Part shown: positions 33,987 to 42,045 of the stretch, piece by piece | How the letters are laid out: each line of letters opens with the position of its first letter | How positions within the stretch are numbered: position 1 is the stretch's first letter | NCBI RefSeq assembly: GCF_004295685.1 | Contig: NZ_AP019368.1 | Coordinates: 402,501-466,500, forward strand | Length of the DNA: 64,000 nucleotides | From: Fluviispira sanaruensis | Lineage (GTDB): Bacteria > Bdellovibrionota_B > Oligoflexia > Silvanigrellales > Silvanigrellaceae | Reading direction: 5' to 3' | Notes under the pieces: generated by a model | Seen by the model: the letters and a program-made list of their open reading frames with translations, nothing else | What the model was told of the DNA's origin: nothing | The model's database searches: none | Position numbers and translations under genes: made by a program

Positions 33987-34883
33987 TTAAAAGCTATTCA
34001 AAACGACACCCGGTTTGTTTTTGTCTGAAAAATAAATATTTATTTTCTTAATAATAAATTCATTTTTGTCAATATTAATATTGAATTCCGATGGCCTAAG
34101 ACGACTAAATTTGACTAAGTTTCCAGGACCACAAGTAAATGGGACTTGCTCTGTACTCAGTTCGAGATGATTAGGGATTTTGAATATTTTATTTTCCCCT
34201 TGGGGAGATGATCCAATTATAACTAAACAAATATTCCCTGAAATTGTTTTCACTGTACCTGTATTCAAAAGTGAAAAAGTTATTTTAGTTGAACTGTCAG
34301 ATTGGACGAATTTTGGATTTTCAATTTTAATTCCACTATCTTCAAGTATAATAGCTTTTTTTTCATGTAAAACTACTGGTGGAATAATCGTATCACTTGG
34401 GTTCTTAGGTTTGGCAGTTTCTTGAGCAATATTATTAATTGGAGGATTGACGGGAGCGGTTGGAATGGTATTTTCAATTGCTTGTGTAGCGTTTAAATTT
34501 TTGTTTTCTATTTTTACTTCACTTTTTACAATGGAAGGGCTGGTAGTCATATTTTCTTTTTTAATTTCGTTTTCAATCATGGAAGCAATATTTTCGTGTT
34601 CCTTTTTTCTTTCATCTTTTAGATATGTTTTTTCAAAGTAATAATTTAATATATCTTTTTTGAAATTTACAATGTATTTTTCTTGGTTAGTGCTATTTTT
34701 TATCATAGAATAGCTTATATAAATAAGTATAAATGATGAAGTATTTAATAGGACAAAAAGTGTTATAACAATTTTTATAAATGTCAAATTGAATTTGTAA
34801 TGGTGGGTTTTATTTGAATCAGTGAAATATATAATGTTAAATTTACGTGTTTGCTTTTTACTATTGTTTTGTATTGAATTCAT
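33987..34883 (-). CDS. Single-pass membrane protein, partner of L,D-transpeptidase-like gene
   Basis: A protein of 298 residues: a basic N-terminus, one transmembrane helix (about 30-55), a coiled-coil-like stretch, a Pro/Asn-rich linker (about 135-170) and a C-terminal beta-rich domain (about 180-298), with ITFSLLNTGTVKTISGNICL. No known family is recognised. Its start overlaps the end of the upstream gene by 23 bases, so the two are translated together and probably act together in the periplasm. The topology is N-in, with the large part outside. Confidence 0.65.
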   Translation of the reverse strand: MNSIQNNSKKQTRKFNIIYFTDSNKTHHYKFNLTFIKIVITLFVLLNTSSFILIYISYSMIKNSTNQEKYIVNFKKDILNYYFEKTYLKDERKKEHENIASMIENEIKKENMTTSPSIVKSEVKIENKNLNATQAIENTIPTAPVNPPINNIAQETAKPKNPSDTIIPPVVLHEKKAIILEDSGIKIENPKFVQSDSSTKITFSLLNTGTVKTISGNICLVIIGSSPQGENKIFKIPNHLELSTEQVPFTCGPGNLVKFSRLRPSEFNINIDKNEFIIKKINIYFSDKNKPGVVLNSF

Positions 34884-35943
34884 TTTTTTGCCTAACTAAA
34901 GCATTTATATGTTCATTTTTTGTTGGTTCATTGAACCATTTTTCTGAAACAATTTTATACTTTGAATTCTCAAGTTGTAGATATAAAAATTTTCTCCCAA
35001 AATCTTCTTTTCCTTGAGCTTGATATTTTTGATAAAAAGAAACTAAAACTTGATTTTCAAAGGCAAGGATTTTGGGTTCACTGATTTCAATATTTATATT
35101 GCCATTGCGTATTGAGCTCAAACTCTTCTTCATATCGAGCCATTTCTTTTTATTTTTACCTTGTGCGTTAAAAGAATCAGAATAGAAATGATCATAACTA
35201 TTTATATCTGAATTTTTCCATGATGTTCTCCAATCTGCAACAAATTCCATGATTTTTTCTTTTTCATCATCAAGATCTTGCTTAGAAATTGCTAAATTCA
35301 TTTCTTTGGTGATTATAACTGGGGTTTCGAGTGGAAAAATATATTTTTCTAACTCGAGCCAGTCTTGATTTTTTAGAGCAATGCACCCATCCGTATCGAA
35401 GGGTTTGTCAGTTCGCGCGTCATCTTCAACACCATGGATCCAAATGCCGTAGCCAGTTTTGCTTGATCTTTGGTCAAAAATATTGGGATAATCTAAGACA
35501 AATGCTCCTGGACCGTATTTAGGGGGAAGCTTATTTCCATCTATTCTTCCTGTGATAAAGTAAATTCCTTCAGGTGTGCGTTTATCGCCTGTGTATTTTT
35601 TATCTCCTTGCTTTTTTCCTGTAATGGCTCGATATGTCTTAATCAGTTCATAATCGCCGCTTGAATTCGATTTGTACACTGTAAGTCTGTGTTGAAGTTT
35701 TTCCACAATAAGGGCATAGGCAGAAGGTTCATTGCCTAGGCTTATCAATGCTTTTGGTATTTGAATGGAATGGACGCTTAAAGATTCTTCGTTTAAAAGA
35801 ATATTTGAACTTGGGACTTCTATCGGATGAACTTCTTGTTCTAAGCTTTCAAGCGAGAAAATAGCATAGGAATAAGATAAGCTCATGACTTGAATAGTGA
35901 GAAGTGCAATTGATTTGAAAATTGGATGATATCGCTCTGGCAT
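34861..35943 (-). CDS. YkuD-fold L,D-transpeptidase or L,D-carboxypeptidase with NTF2-like domain (Csd6/Pgp2-like)
   Basis: A periplasmic protein of 360 residues with an N-terminal signal sequence. Residues about 75-215 form the YkuD catalytic domain, with GIWIHGVED and the catalytic Cys in DTDGCIALKNQ (about residue 187). The C-terminal 130 residues (EFVADWRTSWKNSDINSYDHF and following) resemble the NTF2-like domain of Helicobacter Csd6 and Campylobacter Pgp2, which trim peptidoglycan tripeptides and set helical cell shape. It could be a transpeptidase or a carboxypeptidase; the sequence alone does not decide. The ATG at 35943 has GGAG 8 bases upstream. A membrane protein gene follows in the same operon. 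Confidence 0.78.
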   Translation of the reverse strand: MPERYHPIFKSIALLTIQVMSLSYSYAIFSLESLEQEVHPIEVPSSNILLNEESLSVHSIQIPKALISLGNEPSAYALIVEKLQHRLTVYKSNSSGDYELIKTYRAITGKKQGDKKYTGDKRTPEGIYFITGRIDGNKLPPKYGPGAFVLDYPNIFDQRSSKTGYGIWIHGVEDDARTDKPFDTDGCIALKNQDWLELEKYIFPLETPVIITKEMNLAISKQDLDDEKEKIMEFVADWRTSWKNSDINSYDHFYSDSFNAQGKNKKKWLDMKKSLSSIRNGNINIEISEPKILAFENQVLVSFYQKYQAQGKEDFGRKFLYLQLENSKYKIVSEKWFNEPTKNEHINALVRQKNEFNTKQ

Positions 35944-36116
35944 GTTCTGCACTCCATATAAATACTTAATTGATTATATAGTTTAAGAGTAATTTGGCTT
36001 TATTTCTAGATCGTCAAACTCTCGTCAGTTTAAGTTGTTTTTGTGAAATGAGAAGTTTAGGTGCAAATGTTTCGTTTTTAGAGGTTTGAAAAATTTTTTA
36101 TTGAAAGAGTTGTTAA

Positions 36117-37172
36117 ATGATAAATGCAAGTTCAAGAGAGCAAATATTAAAAGGACTTGTTTATAACCTTAATGAATTAATAAAAAAAGTTAAAAAAGCA
36201 GGAACTTCAATCAACGCTAATTTTATTGAAGAGCTTATATCTCAGGCTCCTTGTCGGAATGAGTCTGCAAATCAAAATAAGTGTGAAGGCTTTCGACTTG
36301 AGTTTAATTTGCAAAAAAAAGAGTCTCCTTATCAATTTGACTGTATTTGCACACGTTTAAATAAGAAATTTAAAGCAAATATTTCGGCAAATTATTTGAA
36401 ACGGCTGGAATCTCATTGGCCCTTAAAAAAAGGCATGGTTGATTCTAAATCTATAGCATGGCAAAAAGTAAATAGTGCATATGAAACGGTGCAAATTTCG
36501 ATTGCTTTTATGATTAAATGTACTTCTGTTGAAAATTATAGAGAAAGTAATGAAGAAAATAAAAAACAATTAACTCAAGAAAGTTACTTTAAAAACTATG
36601 AAAATATGAATAGTTACTTCAGTTTTCTAATAGCATACGAAAAGGTTTTTATACATTCTTCAATTAAACTTTTTTTCTGGAGTGATATTAAATTAATGTA
36701 TCACTCCTATTTTATAAAAGAAGATTTAAAAAAAGACGATAGAGTTCAATTTGTGAATTATATTCTGCCCAAAAAAACTGCAATCGTTTTATGCTTAGAA
36801 GACACACTGTTTCGCTTGCGTTCGGGTATAAATTTTGAATTACATGCCTTTGAGCTGTTTATAAATGATATGGTTTATGCTGACAATTCTTTAATCATTT
36901 TTTCTACACAGAATTTCATCCAAGAAAGTGATAAAAGTAAAAGTTATTTTCAAGATTATTCAGTGAGCTTTAAAAGAAATCTCGATGAAACTAAAATATC
37001 ATTGCAACAAGCAATGGAACCTGACTATAAGATAGCTCAAGATGATAGATTTAATGAGCCTAATAAAACCGGATCATTTGATAAAATTGTTGAACTTCTT
37101 GCAAAAGGGCAGAAATATATTGAAGCCATTGAGAAGGACATTGTACAATGGAAAACAAAATTCGAGAATTGA
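36117..37172 (+). CDS. Cytoplasmic protein of unknown function
   Basis: A protein of 351 residues without signal peptide or membrane helices. The N-terminal half contains several Cys (near residues 46, 56, 76 and 78) in CRNESANQNKCEG and FDCICTRLNKKF, which might bind metal or be fortuitous. The C-terminal half is mixed charged (LPKKTAIVLCLEDTLFRLR). No family is recognised. It is the first gene of a three-gene unit: the next gene overlaps it by 25 bases. A site (GAAAGAG) lies before the ATG. Confidence 0.6.
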   Translation: MINASSREQILKGLVYNLNELIKKVKKAGTSINANFIEELISQAPCRNESANQNKCEGFRLEFNLQKKESPYQFDCICTRLNKKFKANISANYLKRLESHWPLKKGMVDSKSIAWQKVNSAYETVQISIAFMIKCTSVENYRESNEENKKQLTQESYFKNYENMNSYFSFLIAYEKVFIHSSIKLFFWSDIKLMYHSYFIKEDLKKDDRVQFVNYILPKKTAIVLCLEDTLFRLRSGINFELHAFELFINDMVYADNSLIIFSTQNFIQESDKSKSYFQDYSVSFKRNLDETKISLQQAMEPDYKIAQDDRFNEPNKTGSFDKIVELLAKGQKYIEAIEKDIVQWKTKFEN

Positions 37173-37828
37173 GTAAAGAATATTATAAAAGAAAACATCA
37201 TCTATTAAAAAAAAGAATTATTTTTATTTTTATTCTCACTTTTTCGGTGTCGTTTCTTTTGCTCTTAAGTATATCTGAAAGTTGGGCGTTGAAAATTTTT
37301 ATTTCTAAAAGTTTTTCAATTTCTGATATGTTTGTTGTTTTATTCTTTACTTCACTTTATCTTTTTATCTATAATATTTTATTGTCAAGAATAACTTTAC
37401 ATATATGTTATCATTTTGAAAGCAAAAAAATTCCTTCCTTTATTATTCTGTTTCTATTTATTATAGTTTATACAATTATTTCATATAATGCCCCTGAATT
37501 TAAGAATATACTTTCTTTAGGTTTGAGTAAAATTTGTATTATTTCTCTTTATTTTCGTTTTTGGGTTTCTCGACTTTCTGAGACGCGTTTAAAATTAAGA
37601 ATTACTAAAGCGCCATCCATTTATCTTGTCTCTTGGCGAGCTTTTTTTGTTTGTAGATGGGTATTAGTAGCATGTTGGTTGTTGAGCAGCTTAGGGTTTG
37701 CTCTCGCTCTTGTTGTTTCTCATCCTATTATAAATCTTGAAGGTTGGGAAGGAGTCCTTTTAATGTTAACTTATTATTTTTTATTTAGCTTTTTTGTTCG
37801 CAACCCAAATGCGCACACTCATTCATAA
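37148..37828 (+). CDS. Multipass membrane protein of unknown function
   Basis: A protein of 226 residues with a charged N-terminus (about 24 residues) and five or six hydrophobic segments. No known family is recognised. The ATG lies inside the preceding gene with a good site (GAGAAGGA) and a 25-base overlap, so translation is coupled. It is followed 12 bases later by an amidohydrolase gene. The unit looks functional because the frames are intact and tightly packed, but no activity can be named. Confidence 0.6.
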   Translation: MENKIRELSKEYYKRKHHLLKKRIIFIFILTFSVSFLLLLSISESWALKIFISKSFSISDMFVVLFFTSLYLFIYNILLSRITLHICYHFESKKIPSFIILFLFIIVYTIISYNAPEFKNILSLGLSKICIISLYFRFWVSRLSETRLKLRITKAPSIYLVSWRAFFVCRWVLVACWLLSSLGFALALVVSHPIINLEGWEGVLLMLTYYFLFSFFVRNPNAHTHS

Positions 37829-37840
37829 ATAGGAACTTTT

Positions 37841-38839
37841 ATGTTGATAGATTTTCATGTTCATTTAGCTGGATCTGGATGTGCACAATCAGGAATAATT
37901 TTAGGAAAATCTTTTGAAAAAAGGCCTACTTTTCGGTATTTAAAATACTCGCAAAAAATATCGAATGAGCAAATGTTAACAGATATTGACTTAATTTGGA
38001 TTAAGCGAATTTCAGATCTTATCAAAAATTCAGGCTGTATTAGCAGAGCTGCGGTGCTTTGCTTTGATTCTGTTTATTTGGAAAATGGTGAGCAAAAACT
38101 TGAACTAAGTCAGCTTTATGTACCAAATAGCTGGGGCTTTTTTGCCGCACAAAAATTTAGTGAATCTTTTTTATTGGGAGCATCTATTCATCCTTATCGC
38201 AAGGATTTCTTAAATGAATTGGAAAAGTGCATAGAAAATAATGTGTTTTTGCTCAAGTGGCTTCCTTCTGTCATGGGTATAGATCCTGAAAATAAAAAAT
38301 GTCTGGCTTTTTATGATTCTTTGCGTGCGGCAAAAATCCCTTTGCTTTCTCACGTTGATCGGGAGTTTACTTTTGCTGAGCCCGTATCGGGGTGGCTAAA
38401 ATTCAATCATCTCAAAAAATTAAAAACAGCACTTGATATGGGAGTGACTGTTATAGCAGCGCATGCTGGAACACCTTCACAAATCGAGCTTGCAGAAGAA
38501 TACGCAAGAAAATATGAAAATTTCTATTTGGACACATCGGGGCTTTTTAACCCAACACGGGTGCGCTCAGCAATCCGCTTATTTCGTTTAGCGCAAAAAA
38601 GTGTGCTAAAAGAGCGCCTTTTGTTTGGTACAGATTGGCCTGTGCCGGCTTTTCCTCTTCTGTTGATCGATAAAACGGGGATCGCTCTTTATAAAGAGAT
38701 CTCGAAAATTGCAAATCCATTTCTACGTGATCTGCGCGTAAAAGAATTTTTTGGCTTTAATATCGATGAGTTCAAAAAAAATCAAGAAAGGCTGTTGACA
38801 TTGCTTGATAGGTCGCATACTGAAGAAGTCCTAACTTGA
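37841..38839 (+). CDS. Amidohydrolase-family TIM-barrel metal hydrolase
   Basis: A protein of 332 residues. Metal-binding motifs of the amidohydrolase superfamily (amidohydrolase 2 type) are present: DFHVHLAG at the start, HVD in LLSHVDREF, HAG in VIAAHAGTP and Asp in LLFGTDWPVP. Relatives act on varied substrates as decarboxylases or hydrolases, so the substrate is unknown. No signal peptide is visible. It is the last gene of the unknown three-gene unit and lies directly before two tRNA-Val genes. Confidence 0.75.
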   Translation: MLIDFHVHLAGSGCAQSGIILGKSFEKRPTFRYLKYSQKISNEQMLTDIDLIWIKRISDLIKNSGCISRAAVLCFDSVYLENGEQKLELSQLYVPNSWGFFAAQKFSESFLLGASIHPYRKDFLNELEKCIENNVFLLKWLPSVMGIDPENKKCLAFYDSLRAAKIPLLSHVDREFTFAEPVSGWLKFNHLKKLKTALDMGVTVIAAHAGTPSQIELAEEYARKYENFYLDTSGLFNPTRVRSAIRLFRLAQKSVLKERLLFGTDWPVPAFPLLLIDKTGIALYKEISKIANPFLRDLRVKEFFGFNIDEFKKNQERLLTLLDRSHTEEVLT

Positions 38840-38850
38840 ATGTTCTGCAC

Positions 38851-38927
38851 GGGTGCTTAGCTCAGTTGGTTAGAGCGTCGCCCTTACAAGGCGAGGGTCT
38901 GGGGTTCGAGTCCCTAAGCACCCACCA
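38851..38927 (+). tRNA. tRNA-Val(UAC), copy 1
   Basis: A full cloverleaf can be drawn: acceptor GGGTGCT/AGCACCC, D arm GCTC/GAGC, anticodon stem TCGCC/GGCGA with loop CTTACAA (anticodon TAC, valine GUA codons), T arm with TTCGAGT. The CCA end is encoded. It begins 12 bases after the amidohydrolase stop and is followed by a T run. Confidence 0.97.
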
Positions 38928-38988
38928 TTTTTTAATGGGTTCCGTGGCAGATATTTTTCTTCTTAGAGCTAAGAAGTTTATCAAGTTT

Positions 38989-39065
38989 GGGTGCTTAGCT
39001 CAGTTGGTTAGAGCGTCGCCCTTACAAGGCGAGGGTCTGGGGTTCGAGTCCCTAAGCACCCACCA
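38989..39065 (+). tRNA. tRNA-Val(UAC), copy 2
   Basis: Identical to the first copy over all 77 bases including CCA, starting 138 bases after it. The flanking sequences differ apart from the T run right after CCA. Duplicate copies usually raise the supply of that tRNA. Confidence 0.97.
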
Positions 39066-39280
39066 TTTTTTACTTCCGAATCTATCTGCAAATAATTCCG
39101 TAACTTAAAACAAAAAATTCAACATATATATCGACTTAAAATATAATGTTTTTCTCATAGCTGGCGATAGTAATTTTTAGACTGCTGCATTATGAAGAAA
39201 TGGTCCCAATCGTGCGGGGAAGATTAAATTTGCAAAAAAATAAAAAAAATTTGCAAAACGGAAAAGATGAAGGAAGCGGT

Positions 39281-40630
39281 ATGTCTGTTGAACAGCTTTT
39301 TAGGATTAATGGCGGGAGAAAACTTTCTGGTGGAAAGGTTTCTATTGCAGGAAGTAGCAATCAAGTCACTAAATGCATTATCGCAGCTCTTCTAACGAAC
39401 GAACATATTCTTATTAAAAATGCGCCAGCAGTGAACGAACGTAAAATTGCAGAAGAGTTATTCGCATTTTTGGGTGGGAGAGTTGAATATCTCGATGAGC
39501 ATACCATTCGACTTTGTGCAAATGAAGTCATGAAAAATTCAATATCTAGGAAAATATGCCAAAAAAATCGAATTTCTATTTTAGCTGTGGGCCCACTTCT
39601 TCATCGCTTTGGCAAAGCATATATTTATGCTGCTTTAGGTGGTGATAAAATCGGTAAAAGACCCGTTGATTTTCACATCAATGGACTGATTGAAATGGGT
39701 GCTCATGTTGAGTTAGACGACAATCTTTATCATATCTCTGTAGATGAAAATGGTTTGCGGGGTGCTCACATCGTCTTGCCTTTTCCGAGCGTCATGACGA
39801 CTGAAAATTTAATTATTGCTGCGACCCTCGCAAAAGGCAGAACAGTCATAGAAAATGCGGCCATTGAACCTGAGGTGATTGAACTCGTAAAAATGCTGCA
39901 AAAAATGGGTGCAGACATTACGATGAATGCAAATAGAACTTATATTATTCAAGGGGTAGATAAACTAAAAGGCTGTGAATTGCGCATTATGCCGGATCGC
40001 AATCAAGCCGTGAGTTTTGCCTGTGCTGCTTTGGCAACAGGCGGGAATGTTTTATTGGAAAAAATTCCCCACGATCCACTCTACAGTTTTTTAAATTATA
40101 TACAGAGGATGGGAGCTGAATTTAGAGTGAATTCGGAAGGGATTTTTGTCTCCAGTCCGAAAGGAAAAAGGCTCAAACAGAGTCATATAGAAGTTGAAGT
40201 TCATCCTGGCTTTATGACGGATTGGCAACAACCTTTCATGGTTTTATTTACGCAAGCAGATGGCATAAGTATTTTACACGAAACAATCTTTGAAGATCGC
40301 TTGGGATATACTCATTTTCTCAATAGTATGGGAGCGAATATCAATCTTTTTTCGACTTGTTTAGGTGAAGCTCCCTGTCGATTTAAACATAAAAACCATA
40401 CTCATTCGGCTATTATTCACGGACCGACTCCTCTAAAAGGCGGTAATTTTAGAATGCCTACAGATATTCGGGCGGGAATGTGTCTCGTCATTGCTGGCCT
40501 TGTTGGCAGCGGACCGACTATTTTGTCAAATATACAAGAATTACAAAGAAAATATGATAATATTGTTGAAAAATTAAATCAAATGGGAGCTGATGTCTCA
40601 ATTATTCAAGGCACACTCACATCTGTTTAA
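39281..40630 (+). CDS. MurA-family UDP-GlcNAc enolpyruvyl transferase with altered active site
   Basis: MurA makes the first committed precursor of peptidoglycan from UDP-GlcNAc and phosphoenolpyruvate. This protein has 449 residues with recognisable MurA regions: [54 protein letters not shown] and [10 protein letters not shown]. Arg residues equal to E. coli R91, R120, R331 and R397 and the Asp equal to D305 are kept. Two key positions differ: the loop Cys (C115 in E. coli) is Asp ([12 protein letters not shown], about residue 122), and the Lys of the GAKN motif (K22) is Ser (GSSN, residue 26). Start ATG at 39281 follows GAAGGA; the frame is open to 39200. It could be the housekeeping MurA or a divergent paralogue. 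Confidence 0.82.
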   Translation: MSVEQLFRINGGRKLSGGKVSIAGSSNQVTKCIIAALLTNEHILIKNAPAVNERKIAEELFAFLGGRVEYLDEHTIRLCANEVMKNSISRKICQKNRISILAVGPLLHRFGKAYIYAALGGDKIGKRPVDFHINGLIEMGAHVELDDNLYHISVDENGLRGAHIVLPFPSVMTTENLIIAATLAKGRTVIENAAIEPEVIELVKMLQKMGADITMNANRTYIIQGVDKLKGCELRIMPDRNQAVSFACAALATGGNVLLEKIPHDPLYSFLNYIQRMGAEFRVNSEGIFVSSPKGKRLKQSHIEVEVHPGFMTDWQQPFMVLFTQADGISILHETIFEDRLGYTHFLNSMGANINLFSTCLGEAPCRFKHKNHTHSAIIHGPTPLKGGNFRMPTDIRAGMCLVIAGLVGSGPTILSNIQELQRKYDNIVEKLNQMGADVSIIQGTLTSV

Positions 40631-40633
40631 TTC

Positions 40634-40945
40634 TTATTTATTCTTGTCTTTGTCTGCCGCTCTCTTAATGATTCTGACACCTTTTTTTTCAGGTTTTGTC
40701 TTTATTTCATTTTCAGGAGAGTTTTGTAACAGTTCTTTTGCAACACTCGTCGAATTGACTGTGCTTTGAGCGGCAGCGTTGGTCTCTTGTTTAATTTTTT
40801 GATAAACTTCTTCTCTATGAACAACAGTTGACCTGTCCGCTTCTATGCCCAGGCGAACTTGTTTCCCTTTAATGGCCATAACGATAATTTTAATATTATC
40901 TCCAATGGCTATGACGTCTCCAACCTTCCGAGTCAATACCAGCAC
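40634..40945 (-). CDS. csrA: Carbon storage regulator CsrA with C-terminal extension
   Basis: CsrA is a small dimeric RNA-binding protein that represses or stabilises mRNAs by binding GGA motifs, and commonly controls motility. The first 60 residues are standard: MLVLTRKVGDVIAIGDNIKI, then VMAIKGKQVRLGIEA and HREEVYQKI. The remaining 43 residues are a charged, Lys-rich tail (ending KRAADKDKNK), while most CsrA proteins stop near 61-75 residues. The start is GTG with a strong site (GGAGGG). It converges with the MurA gene, whose stop is only 3 bases away. Confidence 0.92.
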   Translation of the reverse strand: MLVLTRKVGDVIAIGDNIKIIVMAIKGKQVRLGIEADRSTVVHREEVYQKIKQETNAAAQSTVNSTSVAKELLQNSPENEIKTKPEKKGVRIIKRAADKDKNK

Positions 40946-41218
40946 GATGCAGACCCTCCATGGCCAGCCAAGCTCTCTTATTGCGAGTCTTGTATGTTTT
41001 ATTAAAGCTATTATAACGTATCCGATCTTTCTAGGGATGTCGAAATGTGAGGTATGTGCTATTCTTTTGTCGCAAGATCGGCAAAAAAGGGAGAAAGCAT
41101 TGCTTTATGCTGGTGCTTACAATTTCTTTTATCTGTGTTAGTGAGTAGAGATAAGATAATGTTTGTGAGGGATCTCTCCAAACTGATTTCTAATTTTGTC
41201 TGATTTAGGGAGTCGAAC

Positions 41219-42022
41219 GTGATCCGTCTATTACGCAATACTTTTCAGAATAATGAACCTTCTAAAACAGAAATAATCAATCCTAAAAGAAGTTCAGCAA
41301 ATAGTCTTTTTGAAGAGACTTCTTATCGTGCGATACGGGTGGCACAAAGAAGAAAATGGACTTTAATAGGTTCTATTTTATTTGTATTTATAGCTGGTAT
41401 TACTTTTTTAGTTTATAATAATATAGTAAAAAATAGAGAAGGTAAGCTCGCTGCTGAATTCGCCTCGATTGATTCCATTTATAATCTAGAAAATATGGCT
41501 TTTCAGAAACTTGCCAATGCTGCAAAAGAACATTTACCAAAAGATCAAATGCCTGATAACACAAATAGTATGAATTTATTTGCACAATTTGCCAAAGATC
41601 ATCCAACAGAACCGAGTGGGTGGCAAGCTGCTGTGCGCGCTGCAAGTTATTTTATTACTAAGGGACAAAATAATAAAGCAAAAGAAGTGCTAGAGCCAAT
41701 TGAAAATAATTTAAATAAATATCCTTTAGTCGAAATTCGTGTGCGCACTGCTTTGGCCACTATTTATGCAGCCGAACAAAATAATTCAAAAGCGCTCGAA
41801 GAATTAAAATTAGTTGAAGACATTCCTGCAAATCCAATGCCAAATCAAGCACGTTTTTTGCAAGGACAAATCTTATTTTTAGCTGGAAATAAGCAAGAAG
41901 CTCAAAAAATATTTAGTCAAATTATATCTACTAAAAGTGAAACAACTCCTCCAGAAATGTCTACTCAAGCATCCCAGATACAACAGCAAGCAAGAATTTG
42001 GTTGAATTATTTAGATATTTAA
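41219..42022 (+). CDS. YfgM-like membrane-anchored TPR protein
   Basis: A protein of 267 residues with one transmembrane helix (about 44-63, IGSILFVFIAGITFLVYNN) and a periplasmic part of helical repeats (TPR type; segments such as AAVRAASYFITKGQNNKAKE and LFLAGNKQEAQKIFSQI). The layout matches YfgM, a periplasmic partner in envelope protein assembly. In many proteobacteria yfgM sits next to bamB, as here. The start is GTG with site GGGAG. Function is inferred from topology and neighbourhood. Confidence 0.65.
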   Translation: MIRLLRNTFQNNEPSKTEIINPKRSSANSLFEETSYRAIRVAQRRKWTLIGSILFVFIAGITFLVYNNIVKNREGKLAAEFASIDSIYNLENMAFQKLANAAKEHLPKDQMPDNTNSMNLFAQFAKDHPTEPSGWQAAVRAASYFITKGQNNKAKEVLEPIENNLNKYPLVEIRVRTALATIYAAEQNNSKALEELKLVEDIPANPMPNQARFLQGQILFLAGNKQEAQKIFSQIISTKSETTPPEMSTQASQIQQQARIWLNYLDI

Positions 42023-42045
42023 CCAAATTGTAGTAGGATTTTTTA

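Noticed and set aside
38836-39108. Plus-strand frame of 90 residues with an internal repeat
   Set aside because: The repeat is produced by translating the two identical tRNA-Val genes.
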